From NCBI GenBank assembly GCA_013398615.1, contig VZSR01001459.1, positions 4,315,439 through 4,379,438 of the forward strand: DNA of 64,000 bases, in the 5' to 3' direction. The stretch is from Brachypodius melanocephalos. Taxonomy: Eukaryota; Chordata; Aves; Passeriformes; Pycnonotidae. Every line of letters begins with the position of its first letter. Position 1 is the first letter of the stretch. Of this stretch, positions 29,201 through 44,200 are shown piece by piece. The notes beneath the pieces were generated by a model. That model saw only the letters and a program-made list of their open reading frames with translations, was not told where the DNA came from and ran no database searches. The position numbers and the translations under genes are program-made.

Positions 29201-32200
29201 TTTTCCATGTGGTTTTCTCTCCTCTTTTTCTTTTTAACGCTTGAGTCAGTTTTATTGCTCATAAAAATCAGTGACTGATGACCCCAGCTAGAGCAGTGCA
29301 GACTGCAGACAGCTGTTGTCCAGGCTCCCATCCACTGCTCTGCTGGTGACATGGTCATGATTTGCAGCACTTCTGTTGTTCTGAAGTCTGTGCTCTTTTC
29401 TGAGGAGTCATTGCCAATTCTGACAGTGACAAATGCTTGCCAAGGAATAGTGAAGCTAGTTTAAAGTGCAGAGCCATGTGTTACTAGTACACTTGACTGC
29501 ATACATACTCTGGTTTTGGTGCCAGCAGAAACCAATCTTAATTGTGTCTCCTGAAAAACATGCAAAACAGTTCAATGGGAATCTGAAGCAGCTTTTCTTC
29601 TATTGAAAGTGAGAATGAATGTACAGAGGTAGTGAAAGGGGATTGTTTCCTGTCTTTACATCCTTGTTTAGGAGTTAGTTGCAGACACCCCCATGATGGA
29701 GGAGCATGGGGAATGAATGCCTGTATCCAGGTTGCATTTAGTAAAGACTAAGCCATGTCCTGTGCAGCCTGGTTTAGAGGTCCCTTACAGATCCTAATCT
29801 GACTCTTATTCCATCTTTTCTGTTCTTCCCACCAGCTAAAAACTGTGTGTAAAAGTAGGGACCATTGGCCTCTTTGTTAACAAATATATATTCTGCAGAG
29901 GTTCTGTCTGTGGGAAGCTGTTTCTGGAGGAAGAGTGCCTGAAGGACAAGATTTGCCCTGCTCTGACAGTAGTGAATAGACCTGCAGGACCCTTTCAAGC
30001 CATCTGCCCCCATATTGGTCATGCTTTAGCAGGTAATGACCCAGGAAGAGAGCCTAGAGCTCCTAGATGCTAGTACAGAAATAAAGTAATATAAATCTGG
30101 CTGGCCTTGGAGAGGGAATGCACACTGCTCCAGCCAACATCAACACCTGGAAGAAGGACAAGGGATCAAGGAGGCAATGAATGTGCTGTGTGCTTCAGCA
30201 TGAGGCAGGTCATGGCCCCTGGGTGTTCCCAGAATGTAAAATATTCCCCTTTGGGTTTTCCTGTGTTCAGCCACTGCTCTGGTGGTTCCAGCCAGCCAGT
30301 ACAGAGGCAATCGCTTGTCCCTCACCATAATCCTGGCTCCTCCTCTCCCTGCCCTGGCTGCTCCAGAGCACACAGATCCTGCCTGTCATCACACATCAGG
30401 AGATGCTGCCTGTGCTAGACCCAGCACGGAGCAGTAAAGGGCAGGCAGTGCCCTTGGAGCAATTCCCAGCACTCCCATTGTCTGCAGCCGAGCTGTGTTT
30501 GCATTGGAGGCAGGAGTAACACTGAGGCACTGCCTTCTACACAAAAATAAAATACATCCATACTTTCAGGCCATTACATGAGCCAGTTCTCCTTCTTGCT
30601 TTTAGAGGTGTGTAAAGGAGAAGCTGCTTGAGCTTTAGTAACTAATAACCAAGGAAACCTGTTTGGAGTGTCAAACTCTCACAAGGCATCTCTTAATGCA
30701 GAAGTTATTCTGGTATTTTGCTCCACAGAGATGGATCAAGCATTTAACCCAGCTAATCAGGACCATCTTTTGGCATATTTTTATGCTTTCATCTTAGTAA
30801 TAAGGTGCTGCTTCTCTGGACTTTGCATCCTGTTAGTTTGCTGTAGTAACTCACAGCCAGTATCTCTGCAAAAAGATTCTGGGCAGGGGGATGTTCTCTG
30901 TCACATTGTCTTTGCATTCCAGACCCTGCCTGTGCTGCTTCTCTGGGGAGATGCTAATCTTGCAGTGTTTTACTTCTGCATTTGGGTCCATATGTGACAA
31001 CTGTGTGTCTGATCACCACAATCTCACACAGTTATTGTACCCCAGGGAAAGAGAGCCACAAAAACATATGGGGCTAGAGAAAATGGTGTGCTTCACTGCT
31101 CACGGGCGTATTTCAGAAACAACAGACTCTGGTATTTCACAGAAAAGATACGGCTCCCCAAAATATTTTAGAAGTGAATCAAGGTTGGGATTTGTTTTTC
31201 TCAACCAGTGCTGCAGAAATACAAAAATTATTCTAAAATTAGTGTTTCAGTTGTTAAGATTTTAATAATCATTTATGCCATGACAAATCCCAGTTGTGCA
31301 GTCACTGTGGACTGCTTCTATTAGGAAAAAAGGCCTGTTATTTTTTTCTGCTGATCGTGGTGGTTTCCTGAGCAAATGGGCACAGATATGCAAACACCTG
31401 CTCATGGATACACACTGGGGTTGAAAGTTACAGACTGAAGTGCTCATGCGAAAATAGGTGTAGATTTGAACCTTGTCTAGCCCTGCATCCACTCCCCTCT
31501 CTCCCCTCTCTGGTGGCTCGAAACAAGCAATTTCCTGCTCTCATCCTTTTCCTTTTTCCAGCCCTCCCCATATACACACTCAGATTTACTGCAGCCGCTT
31601 GTAGCCTTAGCAACTGCTGCCACTTAAGGTTTGAATCTGGAGGAAAAGGTAATGGGGAGGCACAGAAAGGAGCATCCTAAACTGGAGGAGGAGGCAGATA
31701 CTGAATTGTCTGAAATGCCTCTCAGTAGCCTTGATGGCAGCTATCAGTATTTATTACTACAAACCAGACGTGAGTTTCCAGAAGGCTCTGCTTGGGGCCA
31801 GGTGTTTCCTTACCTAGGAAGAATGGACATTATCCAAACTGGAGTCATCTGCCTGGCACCCTGAGACGTGTTCTCTCCTGGAGCTGCACAGAGGAAAGAT
31901 GCCAGAGTGGGAAATAGACCCAGTAAGCAGAACGTGCTGGAAAATTCATCCAGCGAATTTGTTAAATCCGTAAAAACCTTTTAAAGATCTGAAGTACAGC
32001 AGGAATCACCAGGACAGGGATGCAATGGCCTATATGCAGTAATCTCAGCTGTAGAGGCTACACTTATAATATTTACAGCTATTATGAACAAGTGGGGAAA
32101 CAAAAGAGTTTGCGAGACATGTCTTCACATAACATGCCAGTATCCATTATTGTAAAGTAATGAAAGTGCTGCATTACATATGTACATTAGACAGGAGCGT

Positions 32201-35200
32201 GATGTTTGTGACTTGAGAAAACCTTTAGTCAGTCTAAGGTGTCTGTCTTTGCAAAACAGCAGCAGAAAGTCTTCCAGGACTACAATGCAGAATTTTTAAT
32301 TACATTAATGATTGTAGCAAATGTTACTATGTGAAATATTAATTTAATACGTAGTTAATCCAACACTGTGCTCAGCAGAGTTGCACTGGGCTGGGTATTC
32401 AGCTATTGCCATTGTGGGCCTTAAAATATTGCACAGTGAGATTATCTGACACATTTACATGTTTTGAGGCTATCAAGAAAAAGCTGTCTTATGACTGTGT
32501 ATAAAAACCATAATGCCAGCCTTTCAGAGCCTCTGAGAGTATAAAATAACAAATTAACAAAAAAAATTGCTTTTCTTCAATATCATCAGCTTTAAAAAAT
32601 CCTGTAAATCCCTGCATAAAGGTCTGGTTTTTTATCAAACACTTTTTTAAGGCCTTCATTACCAGGAGAAGCCATTCAAGGATTTCTGTAGTATTGACTC
32701 AGGGGAAAGAGCCCCAAATACATCAAAATCAGGAACATTTTGCCTGTTTCATATTCATAGTTTCTTCTTTATGTGTGACTGATTTATTCTGCTGCGTGCC
32801 CCCAGGGTGTGCATTGTCCAAAATAAAGGCTGCCAAAAAAAAAATGAGAACAGGGAGCAAGTGGTGAGGCGGGGGGAGTTCAACCCATGTTTTTAAATGC
32901 TGTGAGACTATTGCACATCTTACATCCTCATGTGTGAATTCACCTTATGGTGTTTCTTAACAGAAGTATACTCACTAAATATGTAACTTCAGCAAGAATG
33001 CAAGCCATCATGCCTGAAAATAGAAAGCTGCTCCCAGACAGTGACTCCATGCTGTGAAATCCACTCTCTCCTGCTTCTGGATTGTCTTAAGTTGTACTTG
33101 TGCTGCCATAGCTTGTGCTTGCATTACAGAGCACTGTGCCTGTGCACTAGAAAGTACAGATGCGTGGAAAGCAAGCACCTGTGACAATTTTCAATCCTGC
33201 TTTCACCTAAGACAGTGGTTTGGTTTTCAGTGACTTTTTTTTCTCCCTGACATGTATTGATGTTGGAAACAAAGGGAGCACAAATGATGGGCTCTGCATG
33301 GAGAACACAAAGCCTGAGTTGCGGAGCAGCAAACTGCAGGGCAGCAAACTGCAGGAACTGCAAGGCAGCAGCTTGGGAGCCACATGTGCAAATATGTTTG
33401 AGCAGGAGAACCTGCAACTTGGCAAAGGCACAGTTCACCAGGCCCCCACAAACTTTGCCCAGGTGTTGAGGAGCAGTTGAAGGGTGACAGTGAGGGGGAT
33501 CTTTCTGCACTGGGGAGCTATTGTTTAGTGCCTCGACAGATGAGAGCAGACCTTTCTCCTGCCACAATAGCTGCTCACACCAAGCAAGACTCATTAAATA
33601 TTCAGTTCCAGCCTCAAGCAGCTCATTAAGTCAGCAATGAGCAGTGACGCTGGCGTTGGAAAACCCTGCCTCAGTTAACATCACCATGCAGAGTCTCCCT
33701 GGATCTCTTGATGTTATTCTGCTCAGTACCTTTTCTGTGATGACCAGCCTGTGCTCTCTGCTTTGCATTAAATACAGGTAAAAAAGAGTCAGGTGGATTT
33801 AAGTTCTGCTCTTCATTGTAGGCCTTTTTAGAGAGGAGTCCTAGGGCCCAAGGGAAGTGTCTGTTGGATTTTTGTGTACCAGCATATGTAATACAAGTTT
33901 GCAGGAGGAGGATGGGATGAAGGTTATGTGGCATTAGTGTTAAAAAGCAAACAAACAAAAGATCTTAATGTTTGAAGGATAACTTTCATAGCAGAACATC
34001 ATGATATGCAGCAGTTACAGATGCTGTATTACTGGTGGTTGTTACACAGCAGAAACTTTTACAATAAGTGTATTTTCCCTGAAAATTGAGTGTCTTAGGT
34101 GAATTTGGGCTTGAATTGTATGCTGAATGTGTTTCTTGTGTGCAGAGTTTCTTTCTGAATGATGTATTTGGAACCTGTTTTGCAGCCACTAACTTTTATG
34201 ATTACAATTTCATATTCAATAGTACTTAACAATAATGTATAGGGGCATTTATGATGGGTGGATGTCAGATGTCAGTGAATTACAGCACACCAGAGTCTGG
34301 AATTAGGATTGTAATTGTAGAAAACAAACATGTTTTCGTGTATCAGTGTTTTAAAATTATAACATCTGAAAGTATGGAACAGAAATGGAGAAACAGAACA
34401 TGTGCAAAAGTTTTTTCAAAGAGCAGTTTTTCACACCCTGAATCTTTTTTTTTTCTTTTTTTTTTTTCTTTAACAGAAAGTGTTTTCAGACTGCTCATTT
34501 CTATGTGGAGGACAGCAGTTCCCCCCGTGTGGTCCCCAATGAAAGTATTCCCATTATACCTATTCCAGGTAAGACGGGCTTAATCTCCTGTGTTTGTACT
34601 ACGTGGAGTCTGGTTTAATTACATAAAGAAGAGAAGGTTGTGCCTGTGATAAATCATGGGGTGTTGGTAGGAATTTGTTGTATCGGTGCTGCTTCATTTA
34701 ATTTAATGTGCTTTGTAATGGGGCTCTGAGTGCCAATGCTGTATTTTTCCATAGGCACCTCTCCCACTTCGTTTTAATAGAAATTTCAGAATAACCTTTG
34801 CTAAATGTCAAAACCATGAGTAACAAGTCTTGAAAACACTGAGACATTGCATCCCGGGTGAAAGCAGCTGCTCTATCAGGGCAGGTTGCAGAGGAGGGAT
34901 ATTCAGCTCCACTGCTCTCTCGAGACTGGGGGCCTTGCCCCCACTTTCACTGTGTGTAGAGGTGGAATCTGGGGCTCTCAGAAAGGGCAGTGGCACAGGG
35001 ATAAGCAAACAATCTCAAAGTAAAGTCCAAAGCCATCTGTTAATTTGGTATTAATAAAGTTACCAAAGGTCAAATTCTGCTCTCAGCTATACTGAGAGTG
35101 ATGCTGGAAGCAGAGTACAGTGCTATTCCCTCTTCATGAGGCATTCCCCCTGGGAATTATTAAGTGCAGGATGCAGCTGCCTTGAAGCTGTGATGACAGA

Positions 35201-38200
35201 GAGCAGCTTGGTGTTACCGTGGCCTTTGCAGCCGCTGCCTTGTTTGATGATGGTCAGTCTCACAGGCAGGCAAAAGTGTCATATTGGCCTCAGTCTTTCA
35301 AAGGCTTTTACTTATTTCTTCATGGTGTTTAAAGTTTCTTTGTCATATTCTGTATCTGCATCTTTGGTCTGGGATTCAATCTGTAGCTAATTAGGTTCAT
35401 TTAACAAAAAAAGTTCAGAGCCTTTTCTGAGACACTGAAGAAATTTGCTTCCTAGCAAAGTGAAGTGCTAGGAAAAACTGCTTCCAGTTATATTTTCCTT
35501 GATTTTATTCAGTGTGACTTATTTCTAGAAAGAGTCTTTCAAAGTACCCATGGGAACTAGTAGAAAAGGTCAGCTATTACATTCCTGCAGAAAGCGTCAG
35601 GCAGTTTGCCTTGCAGTCTGATGCTGTACCACTGAAAATAAAGAAAACATGCTATTGTCCCCTCTCCTTTCTGTTGGAAACTAAAATGCATGTCCTGGCC
35701 ACCTGACATCCTTAGCAAGCAGTCATCCTTATCCTTTAGGGTAAAGGAGGTGACAGGTTTTAATCTTAGACCATCAGTGATTAGTTTTCACGGATGTACT
35801 TAGGTATCTGGAGAACTCCATTCTTCCTACTCTGAAACCAAGAGGAGCAAATGCCTGTTGGGACTGCTTGTGACAGTCAGCTCAATGGTCCCACCATGCC
35901 TGCTCTTGTGTGGTAGCTCCTTGGAGCTTGTGGGGAGGGGGAGGCTGGGCTAAACTGGACTCTGGCACAGCATAAATCCAAGGGATTATGTCTACAAGGC
36001 ACTGGGAGGAGACAAATTCTTCCTTCAAACAGAAACCTCTTTGGCCAATGTGTAGTATTTTTACTGTAATTGAGACAATTTTTTCTTAGATAAAAGAAAC
36101 CAGCAGAAAGCTCCATCTTCCACGCTGCAGTGTGTGTTGTTGAGACAGGGGTTCTTCCCTGTTGCACAGAGATGTTTTGATGGTCAGTCCATTAAGACTG
36201 GAGTGCATTCATATGAATTGTAGTGTAGGCTGAAGAAGTTCCATTAAAACTGTGCAGGCAGCAGGTACTGTCAGGGCAGCATGTGCACCAGTGCTCCTCC
36301 AGCAGCCATTCTGGCACACAGCAGAAAGTGACTGGAACACAACACTGTCTTTTGGGGACATTTCCCATGACTAGAGTAAGCCAGGCTGTGAGACCTCAGC
36401 AGCTTTGTGAGGAACATGAGGCTACTGTCACTGCAGTGCTCCCTGTGGTGTGCTCAGACAGTATTGCTAAGAGCTGCTCATCCCTGATAAGGGGCCCTGC
36501 AGATTAAGGAATCCCCTGAGCAAATGCTGCAGGACACCTTGAGCAGCTTTGTAGTTAAAAATGCAGACATCCAAATTGAGGGGCCTTAATCTGAAGCAGA
36601 ATCATGCCCAGAAAATCTTAAAAGAGAATAAACTGGTGAATTTGAAGGTCTTGACATTGGCATTAAAGCTATTTAGGCCACAAAAAGCCAAATCACCCTC
36701 TGTAGGCACCTCACTCTGTGTGTATTACCTATTACCTGTACAGGGATAATAGCTAACACATGGATACTTTCAACTATGAGGGTCAAGTTAATAAAGAAAA
36801 ATTCCAGCTATGTTGGCTTTTTCCAAATATGGGAGATACTGCCTTGAAAGATTTTGAAGCTCTCCGAGGCATTTTCCTTGTTTGGAGATGTAGAAGTGGG
36901 CTGTTTTCCCCCATATACCTGTTGCTAGATGACAGCCTTCCCTGACGTCAGCTGCTGCTCCCACATAGACAGCCCACTGAAATGCCTTAAGAAGATGAAA
37001 TGACAAAATTCTCCTTTAAATTGATGGCAACTGCTGAAATGATGAGCCTCTGAACTTTTCCTCTGGAAGCTGCCGCAGGGTGTGAGAAAGTCTTACTTGC
37101 CATGTTGATACTAGAAGCAAAATGTAAGTGGCATTTTCACAGAAACAAGTTTTTTAAAGTAACCTTGTTAGATTGTGAAACTCCATCTTTATGGGAGGAA
37201 TTTGACTAGGTCCCTGTGGGACTGTGCCTCCACCTCCTACAGTTCAGTGGACCAACTTCACTCTTGGTGGAAGCAGCCACACCAATGGTAGTTTGGAGCA
37301 GTGTGGCTGAAGATGTTCAGCAGGTTTGCCAAGACTCACCTCAGCACACAGTGAGTTTCTGGGCACAGGGCACTGAGTGGGTCAGGGTTGGCTGGTCCTG
37401 GCCCAGGTGTGGGGTGGCTCTGCCACGTGCCTGGGAGCCAGGCACAGCAAGGTCCTGACACAGCTCAAGGTTTCAGAAGAGCTCTGGTGTTTCTGTGTGC
37501 CACTGCTCTGCTCTGAGACGTGTTGGCACAATCAGAGGGAGCATTTGTGTTTATTTCTACACAACATCCTGCTCTTGTTTATGCAAACCCTCTGTTTTCT
37601 CAGGTCTACAAGCTCTAAATCAGACCACCAGCTACCTGCTATAGGCACACAGTACAACTTTTCATGTGTGAAATCTAAAATACCTTCTTGCAGAGGAATC
37701 ATTTTATCCATTTTCTATTTCACTTCCCTTGGCTACATTCTTAATTATTGTGCAGGAAGCCACATCACCCATAGGTGTGTGCCTATCTGTGCAAATTCTC
37801 TCTGAGATCCAAATTATTATCATTATTCATAATTATCTGCACTGCTTGATCTAGAGAAACACAGGACAAAGGAGTTATTATCTGAGTCACCCACTGGATA
37901 TTACATCTGAGGTATGAATCTCAACTCACATAAGCCTTGCACCTATCAATTATGCATCTGTAATCAATGGCAGATTTCCGAAAACTCCCCTGCCATTCCA
38001 CCCAGCAAAATTATTTCTCTATATCTTCTCTCTTTATCTCCGTGCTCAGGTAATTTTGGCCACATCCACGCCATCTTTGCCTGGATCTCTTCTCTAAAAT
38101 ATTTGCTCTTGGCAGGATCTCGCCCAGCAAAGCTGCTCCTGCTTCTGTTTATTGGTCTTCTCTATTGCTGGGTCAGTATCTGACTGACTTTCTGGATCTT

Positions 38201-41200
38201 TCTGGACTTGATCCTTTTCAGTAGAGTTGGGAAAGTAACAACAACAGCAACATCACAGCTGCAGACCTGTGTGTTTTGCAACCATAAAGCCAAAATGCAT
38301 CCCTTAGCAGTTCTCCTTTCATCTCCTAGCAAGAGCTGCTCCCCACGGCAGTGCAGAAGTGCAGCTCTGTGCAGCTTAGATGATATCAAACAATGAAATG
38401 AATAAAAATTCCACTTCTAGCCTCCTCCTCTCTTTTGTGTCAGAGTTTTCCTGCTCTTGGGTGGAGCATTGTTCTTGCTGTGGATCTTGCTGTGACTTTC
38501 CTGGTTCCTTGCCCAGCCCATGGGCACAATGGATGCTGTGGCACTGATGTCAGTAGGACTTGAGGTGAGATCAGTACAGAGGTACTTGAGGCTTAAAAGC
38601 TCAAAACTCTGTGTAGTGTTGACCACAGTCCAGAGAAGCACAGATCATAAAGAACAAAACAGCTGGCCAATGCAGCTGATTCATTTACCATAATATTCAG
38701 AAATACTTCACATCTTGTATTTTCAGTATAAGTAAAATTTCTCAGAGGTGATGCCAATCATTTCAGCTGTGTCTAGATGACAAGACTTCAGAAACAGTTT
38801 TCAGATTATGGTATGTTCAGTTTTAGGTTTAAATGACAGTAAATTATTTTTTTAGTAGTCATAGAGTTTAATAATAATGTATTTTAAAAAACTAGTGGCA
38901 GAATCTGATGGAGAAACACTCATGGTTCTTCAAGAATGTCTCAGTATGGTCCAAGAAATAGAGGACTAGCAATGAAAAGGTGCTTTGACCACCTCACACC
39001 CATCAGGCTGTGAAGGCCAGGGCACCCATGACTCTTTCATTTCACTCTGTCTCTTCATGGTTACAAGGACTCCCATCATTAAGTCCATCTTATTAATTCT
39101 TAGCTCTTCAATAACTTGAATAGTGCCTTGAACCTTTCCTGACAAATGACTTGATTTGTTTTTTACAGGCTCAGCTGCTGTGTACGGGCAGCATCCACAC
39201 TTTGACAAACTATTTCTGTTAAGAGACAGTAATGATATCTCATTTGACAAGGGAACTGCAGTTTCTCAGCACAGACTTGGTATCTCACTGTTTTCTGCTA
39301 AGGTGTGGCTGTCTCAAGCTGCATTCCCAGAGCTAAAGAGCAGAGCCCAGGATGTGTCTGTGGCCGTGACAGTGACAGTGCAGTGAGCACAGTGAGCCTT
39401 GTGAGGTACAGGAACTGAGCTAACTGCAGCCGAGGGCTCCTTTCTCAAGGGCATGAAGCTCTTCACTGAGCACAGAGGTGGTGCTCTTCAGCTGTTTAAG
39501 ACTTTATTTCTGCTCCCTGCTCCCTGTGGATTTATGTTCCAGCACCATATTGTGAATTGTACCTATCTTCAGCTTCAATTAAATTCATGAACGCAATATG
39601 GCAAACACAGCCATCCTCTGAAGCCAAGAAAATATCGAGGTATTTTAGGGAACATCCACCTTCCCTTTACTCTGGTACCACCCCTGCTCCTGCAGCAGTA
39701 CACTGTAGAATTTATGGTATGATACCTAGTTGTGTTTCTTTTAGTGGAGGCTTCAGGGGTTGGTTACAACACAAAAGAATGTGTTTTTATGGTGGCCATG
39801 TGAAATGCAGATAGATCCTCTTCTGAGAGCTGTTACACTGGGAGGCAGAGCCCTGGAGTTGGATCTTCATGTGCTCAAATGTAAGGCTTGTGTGTAATTA
39901 ATGGCAGGACTGGGACCTGAGGATGGAAATGTGTGAGATTAAAACTGTGCTCCTTAGCTGGCAATACCAAATAAGATCAGGTTTAATGTCTGGGCTAAGG
40001 GAAAATTCACATTATTTCATTCTCTTGGACTGAAATTGGCTTTTTCCTTAAAGGGAAGAAGTATATTGCTATTACATTTATAATTAATGATAACCTAATC
40101 TTTGTACAAGCAGATTTAAAGTGAGCTCTTATTTTGACACATATAAAATTTTATCATTAACATCTTTATATTCCTGACTGACACATGGCTAATTGCATTG
40201 TAGTAGATTAAGTCTTGAAGCAAGCAAGATGAATGTAGCAGAATTACACAGGTGTTTTTTCATATTCTGCTTTTTCATATGTCTTCCCTTTATCAGAAGC
40301 CTGCCCTCGTGTTCATTTGACTTGATTATAACAAATAGATAGCAATTATCTTGCTGAAAGGACTCCTGTTTTTCTTTCAGCATGCCCATCTTTCCAGGAC
40401 TTTCAAATGTATTCAAAGTGTTTTCCATGCCTTTTCACTTTGAAAGCTGTTTTTTATTAAAAATAATACTTCATAAACACATGATTACAAAAAAGTGAAC
40501 ATTAATGAGGAATAGTGTCCCCAGTAATCAGCTCTTAATGATTTCTTACTCATCTTAATTAATTTTAAATTATAATTTGTCTTAATTATTGTGGTCAGTG
40601 ACTTCAGGAGGATGCCACTCTTAAGAGATCTTCAGCAGATATTTTGATGTCCTAGAATGAAACCTTTTGCATAGTCTTTATAGTATTTATGGAGATAGGA
40701 TCTCCACAGAAGGCACCTTCTCAATACTAAGGCTTTTTAATGGCTTTGTTTTATCATAAATTAATTGATACTAATATTACACAAATAAAACTGTTATTAT
40801 GTTTCTGGCAATTTTTCATACAACAAGTAAATGCAATCAGTCAGAAAGATTAATTATTTCACTTGAAATACAATGGCTTCACTTGCATTCTTATTTTAAG
40901 TAGTTATGCAAGGAAAGCCAGTATACTGCAGAATTAAAGGCTCTAACAATATAAATGTGTATAATTCAACTGCATTAAATCTAAAATGGTTTGAAGAAAG
41001 CTGGGCACCACCCTGTTTTACGTGTGGAATTACTCGTAGAATCCAGTGTTTGTGTGACTTAGGGCAAGGGCTGGCTATTTCTGCCTGCTCAGACATTTCA
41101 AATTCAGTGTGTGTGCCAAAATTTGAGCAGCATGTGAAGTTTCAAGTCCTTTTAGCTATGTGCACTTTGGAGTGGATGCTCAGCCTGTAGGTTTATATAG

Positions 41201-44200
41201 TTTTGTCTAAGCTTTTCTGTAGAGGTGGACAATTGAGTTGACAGGAATTTTTAATAATCTCTGCTGGGGCAGAATTTTGCCCAAGGGTGTGCTATTCATC
41301 CTTGCAGTATCCTATGTGCTCAGCCACTCTTGTAGAGACAGAATATCACACTCCACATGGTTAATCCTGCTGCCATAGCTGTGGCAGCCTTCACTCTGGT
41401 ATGTATTGTGGCTTATGCCATGGCTGTTAGAGTCCATTTTAAGTGAAATGCATCCTAAAAATTGATGCTAGGTATTCCAGCTGCTTGCAGAATTTTTCCA
41501 TCCCTCCTTGTAAAAAGTGAAAAACCCATGAAACTTCACTGAAGGTGGTTAATAATAAATAAATATCTTTTTAAAAATCCTGTGATTGCATTCAATGTTC
41601 TTCATAGGAATTGAGAATAAGAGAGTGAAAGATGAAATAGCATCCCAGGGTTGAGTGTTGCTAGGAACAGAAAGCTGCTTTTTTGCTATGGATATGGGAA
41701 AGCATTTTTCATACATGTTATTTTTTTCAGTGAGTTAAGAGGTCAAATCCAGTCCTGTTACAATCCTACTGGTAGATATTTTGAGAAGAATTTTTTGTAG
41801 AAAATGAGAACTGCAGGATACACTGTTGAGAGTGGATTCTTAAGGATCAATGTCCCTAACCATGTCACTGGTTTAATGGTCATCATAAGCCAAGTTAGGT
41901 TTGTGAAGAGAAGTTCCCCTGTCACTTCACTATTGGTCATCCTAACAATTAGGATCAACCCATCTACCCAACCAAAAACTTCTTCCCCTTCCTCTTCCCT
42001 TTCTCCCTCCAACAAATCAGTCAGTCCAGCCAGACCAGCAGGTGGATCCAGGTCACTGCTCAGCCCCACAGGCAGGGAGAGGGCAGTGGGAGAATCTCTT
42101 CATTCTTTGGCTGAAGCCAGCTGTGAAAAGCACTCTGAGAATTGATGGAGATACTCCTGGGATGCAGGGATGGCACAGAGCAGCGAGTGGCTGCTGTGGG
42201 AGCAGATGGACCAAGGCACATGGCACACGTGACAACCATAGCACATGAATCCAGGTGGCCTAGTAAATGAGAGACTGAAGTGCAAGGACTCCCAAACCAA
42301 CCAAATAAGCTTTCACATTAAGAATAAGGCATAAGATGCAGGGAGTATATTGGATTTAGGAGGCTGGGTAAGGTAATAGCTGAAAAACAGAAAGCATTTA
42401 CAGACAGAACAAAAGATATGGAGAATTTTCTTACCAAGACTATTTCCTGTGTCAAACATCTGGTCTTCAGAAACACCAAAACTCCATCTAAGTAAAGGTA
42501 ATATGAGGAAGCACTTTGATTTTGACCTTCTTCATTAATTCCTGACCCAAACCCATCTATTCCAATACAATGCCACTAAACTATCCGGTGAGCTCTCAGA
42601 CTATAAATGAATCAAAATGAATCTGAGACCCTATTATGTGGAAATGTCATTTCTGATAGGATATCCTATTTTTCTTTGGAAATTGGCCCCTATTGCTTTA
42701 ACATTACAAAGGCAGCTTATTAAGTGGGAGCTGTGGGAAAATCCTTCCTGGTAGGATTACTAATTATCAGAACTTAAAATGTAACCCTGTTTGAACTTTA
42801 TTGCTTCTATACCCTTTGGGCTTCTTTTGAAGGTGTCTGTCTTATGAAGGAATGTGTTAAGTATTCTGCATTTGCAATTGCCATTTCTTTAAAAAGGAGG
42901 TGTTAGTGAAGGTTTTCCTCTACAATCATTTTTTTTAAACAAACATCATTTTCTTCTTGGCATTGTCTCTTCATGGCAGGAAATGAGCTGTCTTATGCTT
43001 CCCTTTGGGTTTATTTGATAATCCTCTCAGGTGCTTGGCTTGGGCCAGCAAGTTAAGAAGGGGACTCCACCAGTATGTTAAATATTTAGCACAGAAATGA
43101 AACATACCCCACTGTGTCAGCTTTGGTAGTTCTGATTATAAAAAATATTACTAAAATATTGTCCATCTAAGTGTACTTCTTTCTCTGTGTCACACAAAGG
43201 GTTAGTACATTATTATGGTGCCAGATTCAGCTCATATTTCACAGGGAAGTAAATCCAGAATCACTTTATTGACACTGATAAAGCAGATGGCTAAACCCAA
43301 GCTAGACAGAAATGTAATTATATCTGCAGTGTTAGAGGTGAAGGTATGTTATTAAAACACCTCCCTCTTCTCTTTGAATAATGTGTAGGTCTTGGAAAAT
43401 GTAAGGATCACACTGACAATATCAAATGTCACTCCAGCTTCTCGATGGGAAAGAGTATATAGTGCAAAAGTGAATATGCACAGAACGATGGAGAGCTGCT
43501 AATTAGCCATTATAGGATTCTATTAATCTCTTCAATCGACTAAAAGAATTACAGTCATTTAAGTCTGTTTGCTTTAAGATGGAAAGAAGGCTTAACCAAA
43601 GCCTTTGGGCTGACGATAGCTAAAGGAAAATCAGATTCTGTGCATCTAGCTACATCTATTGGTCACAACCATCTCCAGATAACGTCAGCCCAGAGCATTC
43701 CAGAGTGCTGGGTGTGTTAGCACACATTTGCCAGAGGCCTGGCAAGCTGCCCATGGCTAAGCAGTGCCTGTATCCAGCTAAAGTAATTTGTGTTCCTGGG
43801 TGGGAGTGCGGAGTTGGAGGTTATGAATAGGAAAATTCCGGCCCAGATCACTTTCCTGTTTCACTGGTTTGTGTGATAGGCTCTATCTCCTGTAGGTGCT
43901 TTCCTGTGGCCATCAGCTGGGGCAAGGTGGGTGTGCAGGGAGGACCAGCCACATCCTACCACAGTGTAGGTTTCCCATCCACCCAGGGCTGTGCCTGTCC
44001 CAGTCACACACCAAGTTATCCCACCAATTTGAAAGCTGGAAACCTTAAACTGTTTTTTAGGTTTCTAATGTTCATGGTTCTGATTTTAATCTTTCTGATA
44101 TGTGATAATTATATTTGCTCCAGCATGGTTTTCCTGAGTTGATGGAAAACTTAATTTCCCTCTGACCCAGTGAGCTCTTATGTCAACAATACTTCCTATT

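Larger units (their letters stand above)
9061..34476 (+). other. PTPRG: PTPRG intron (25.4 kb), transmembrane to juxtamembrane
   Basis: This is the largest intron here, with a GTGAGC donor, phase 2, and a long T-rich tract at about 34446-34470 before the TTTAACAG acceptor. It holds a poly-A run near 14360-14374, an inverted-repeat cluster at 17746-17832, an LTR-like fragment at about 25040-25370, a perfect palindrome at 28691-28710 and a short direct repeat at about 33325-33355. Mammals carry an optional 29-residue juxtamembrane exon in this interval; I did not recognise its counterpart. The open frames inside look random. Confidence 0.75.

Noticed and set aside
33124..33594. 156-codon minus-strand open frame
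   Set aside because: Its Cys/Leu/Ala-rich central part comes from the short direct repeat near 33325-33355; other frames are also open there, which points to composition rather than coding.
34446..34470. Long T run as a transcription terminator or inserted repeat
   Set aside because: It lies immediately before TTTAACAG and a coding exon, so it is the polypyrimidine tract of the splice acceptor.
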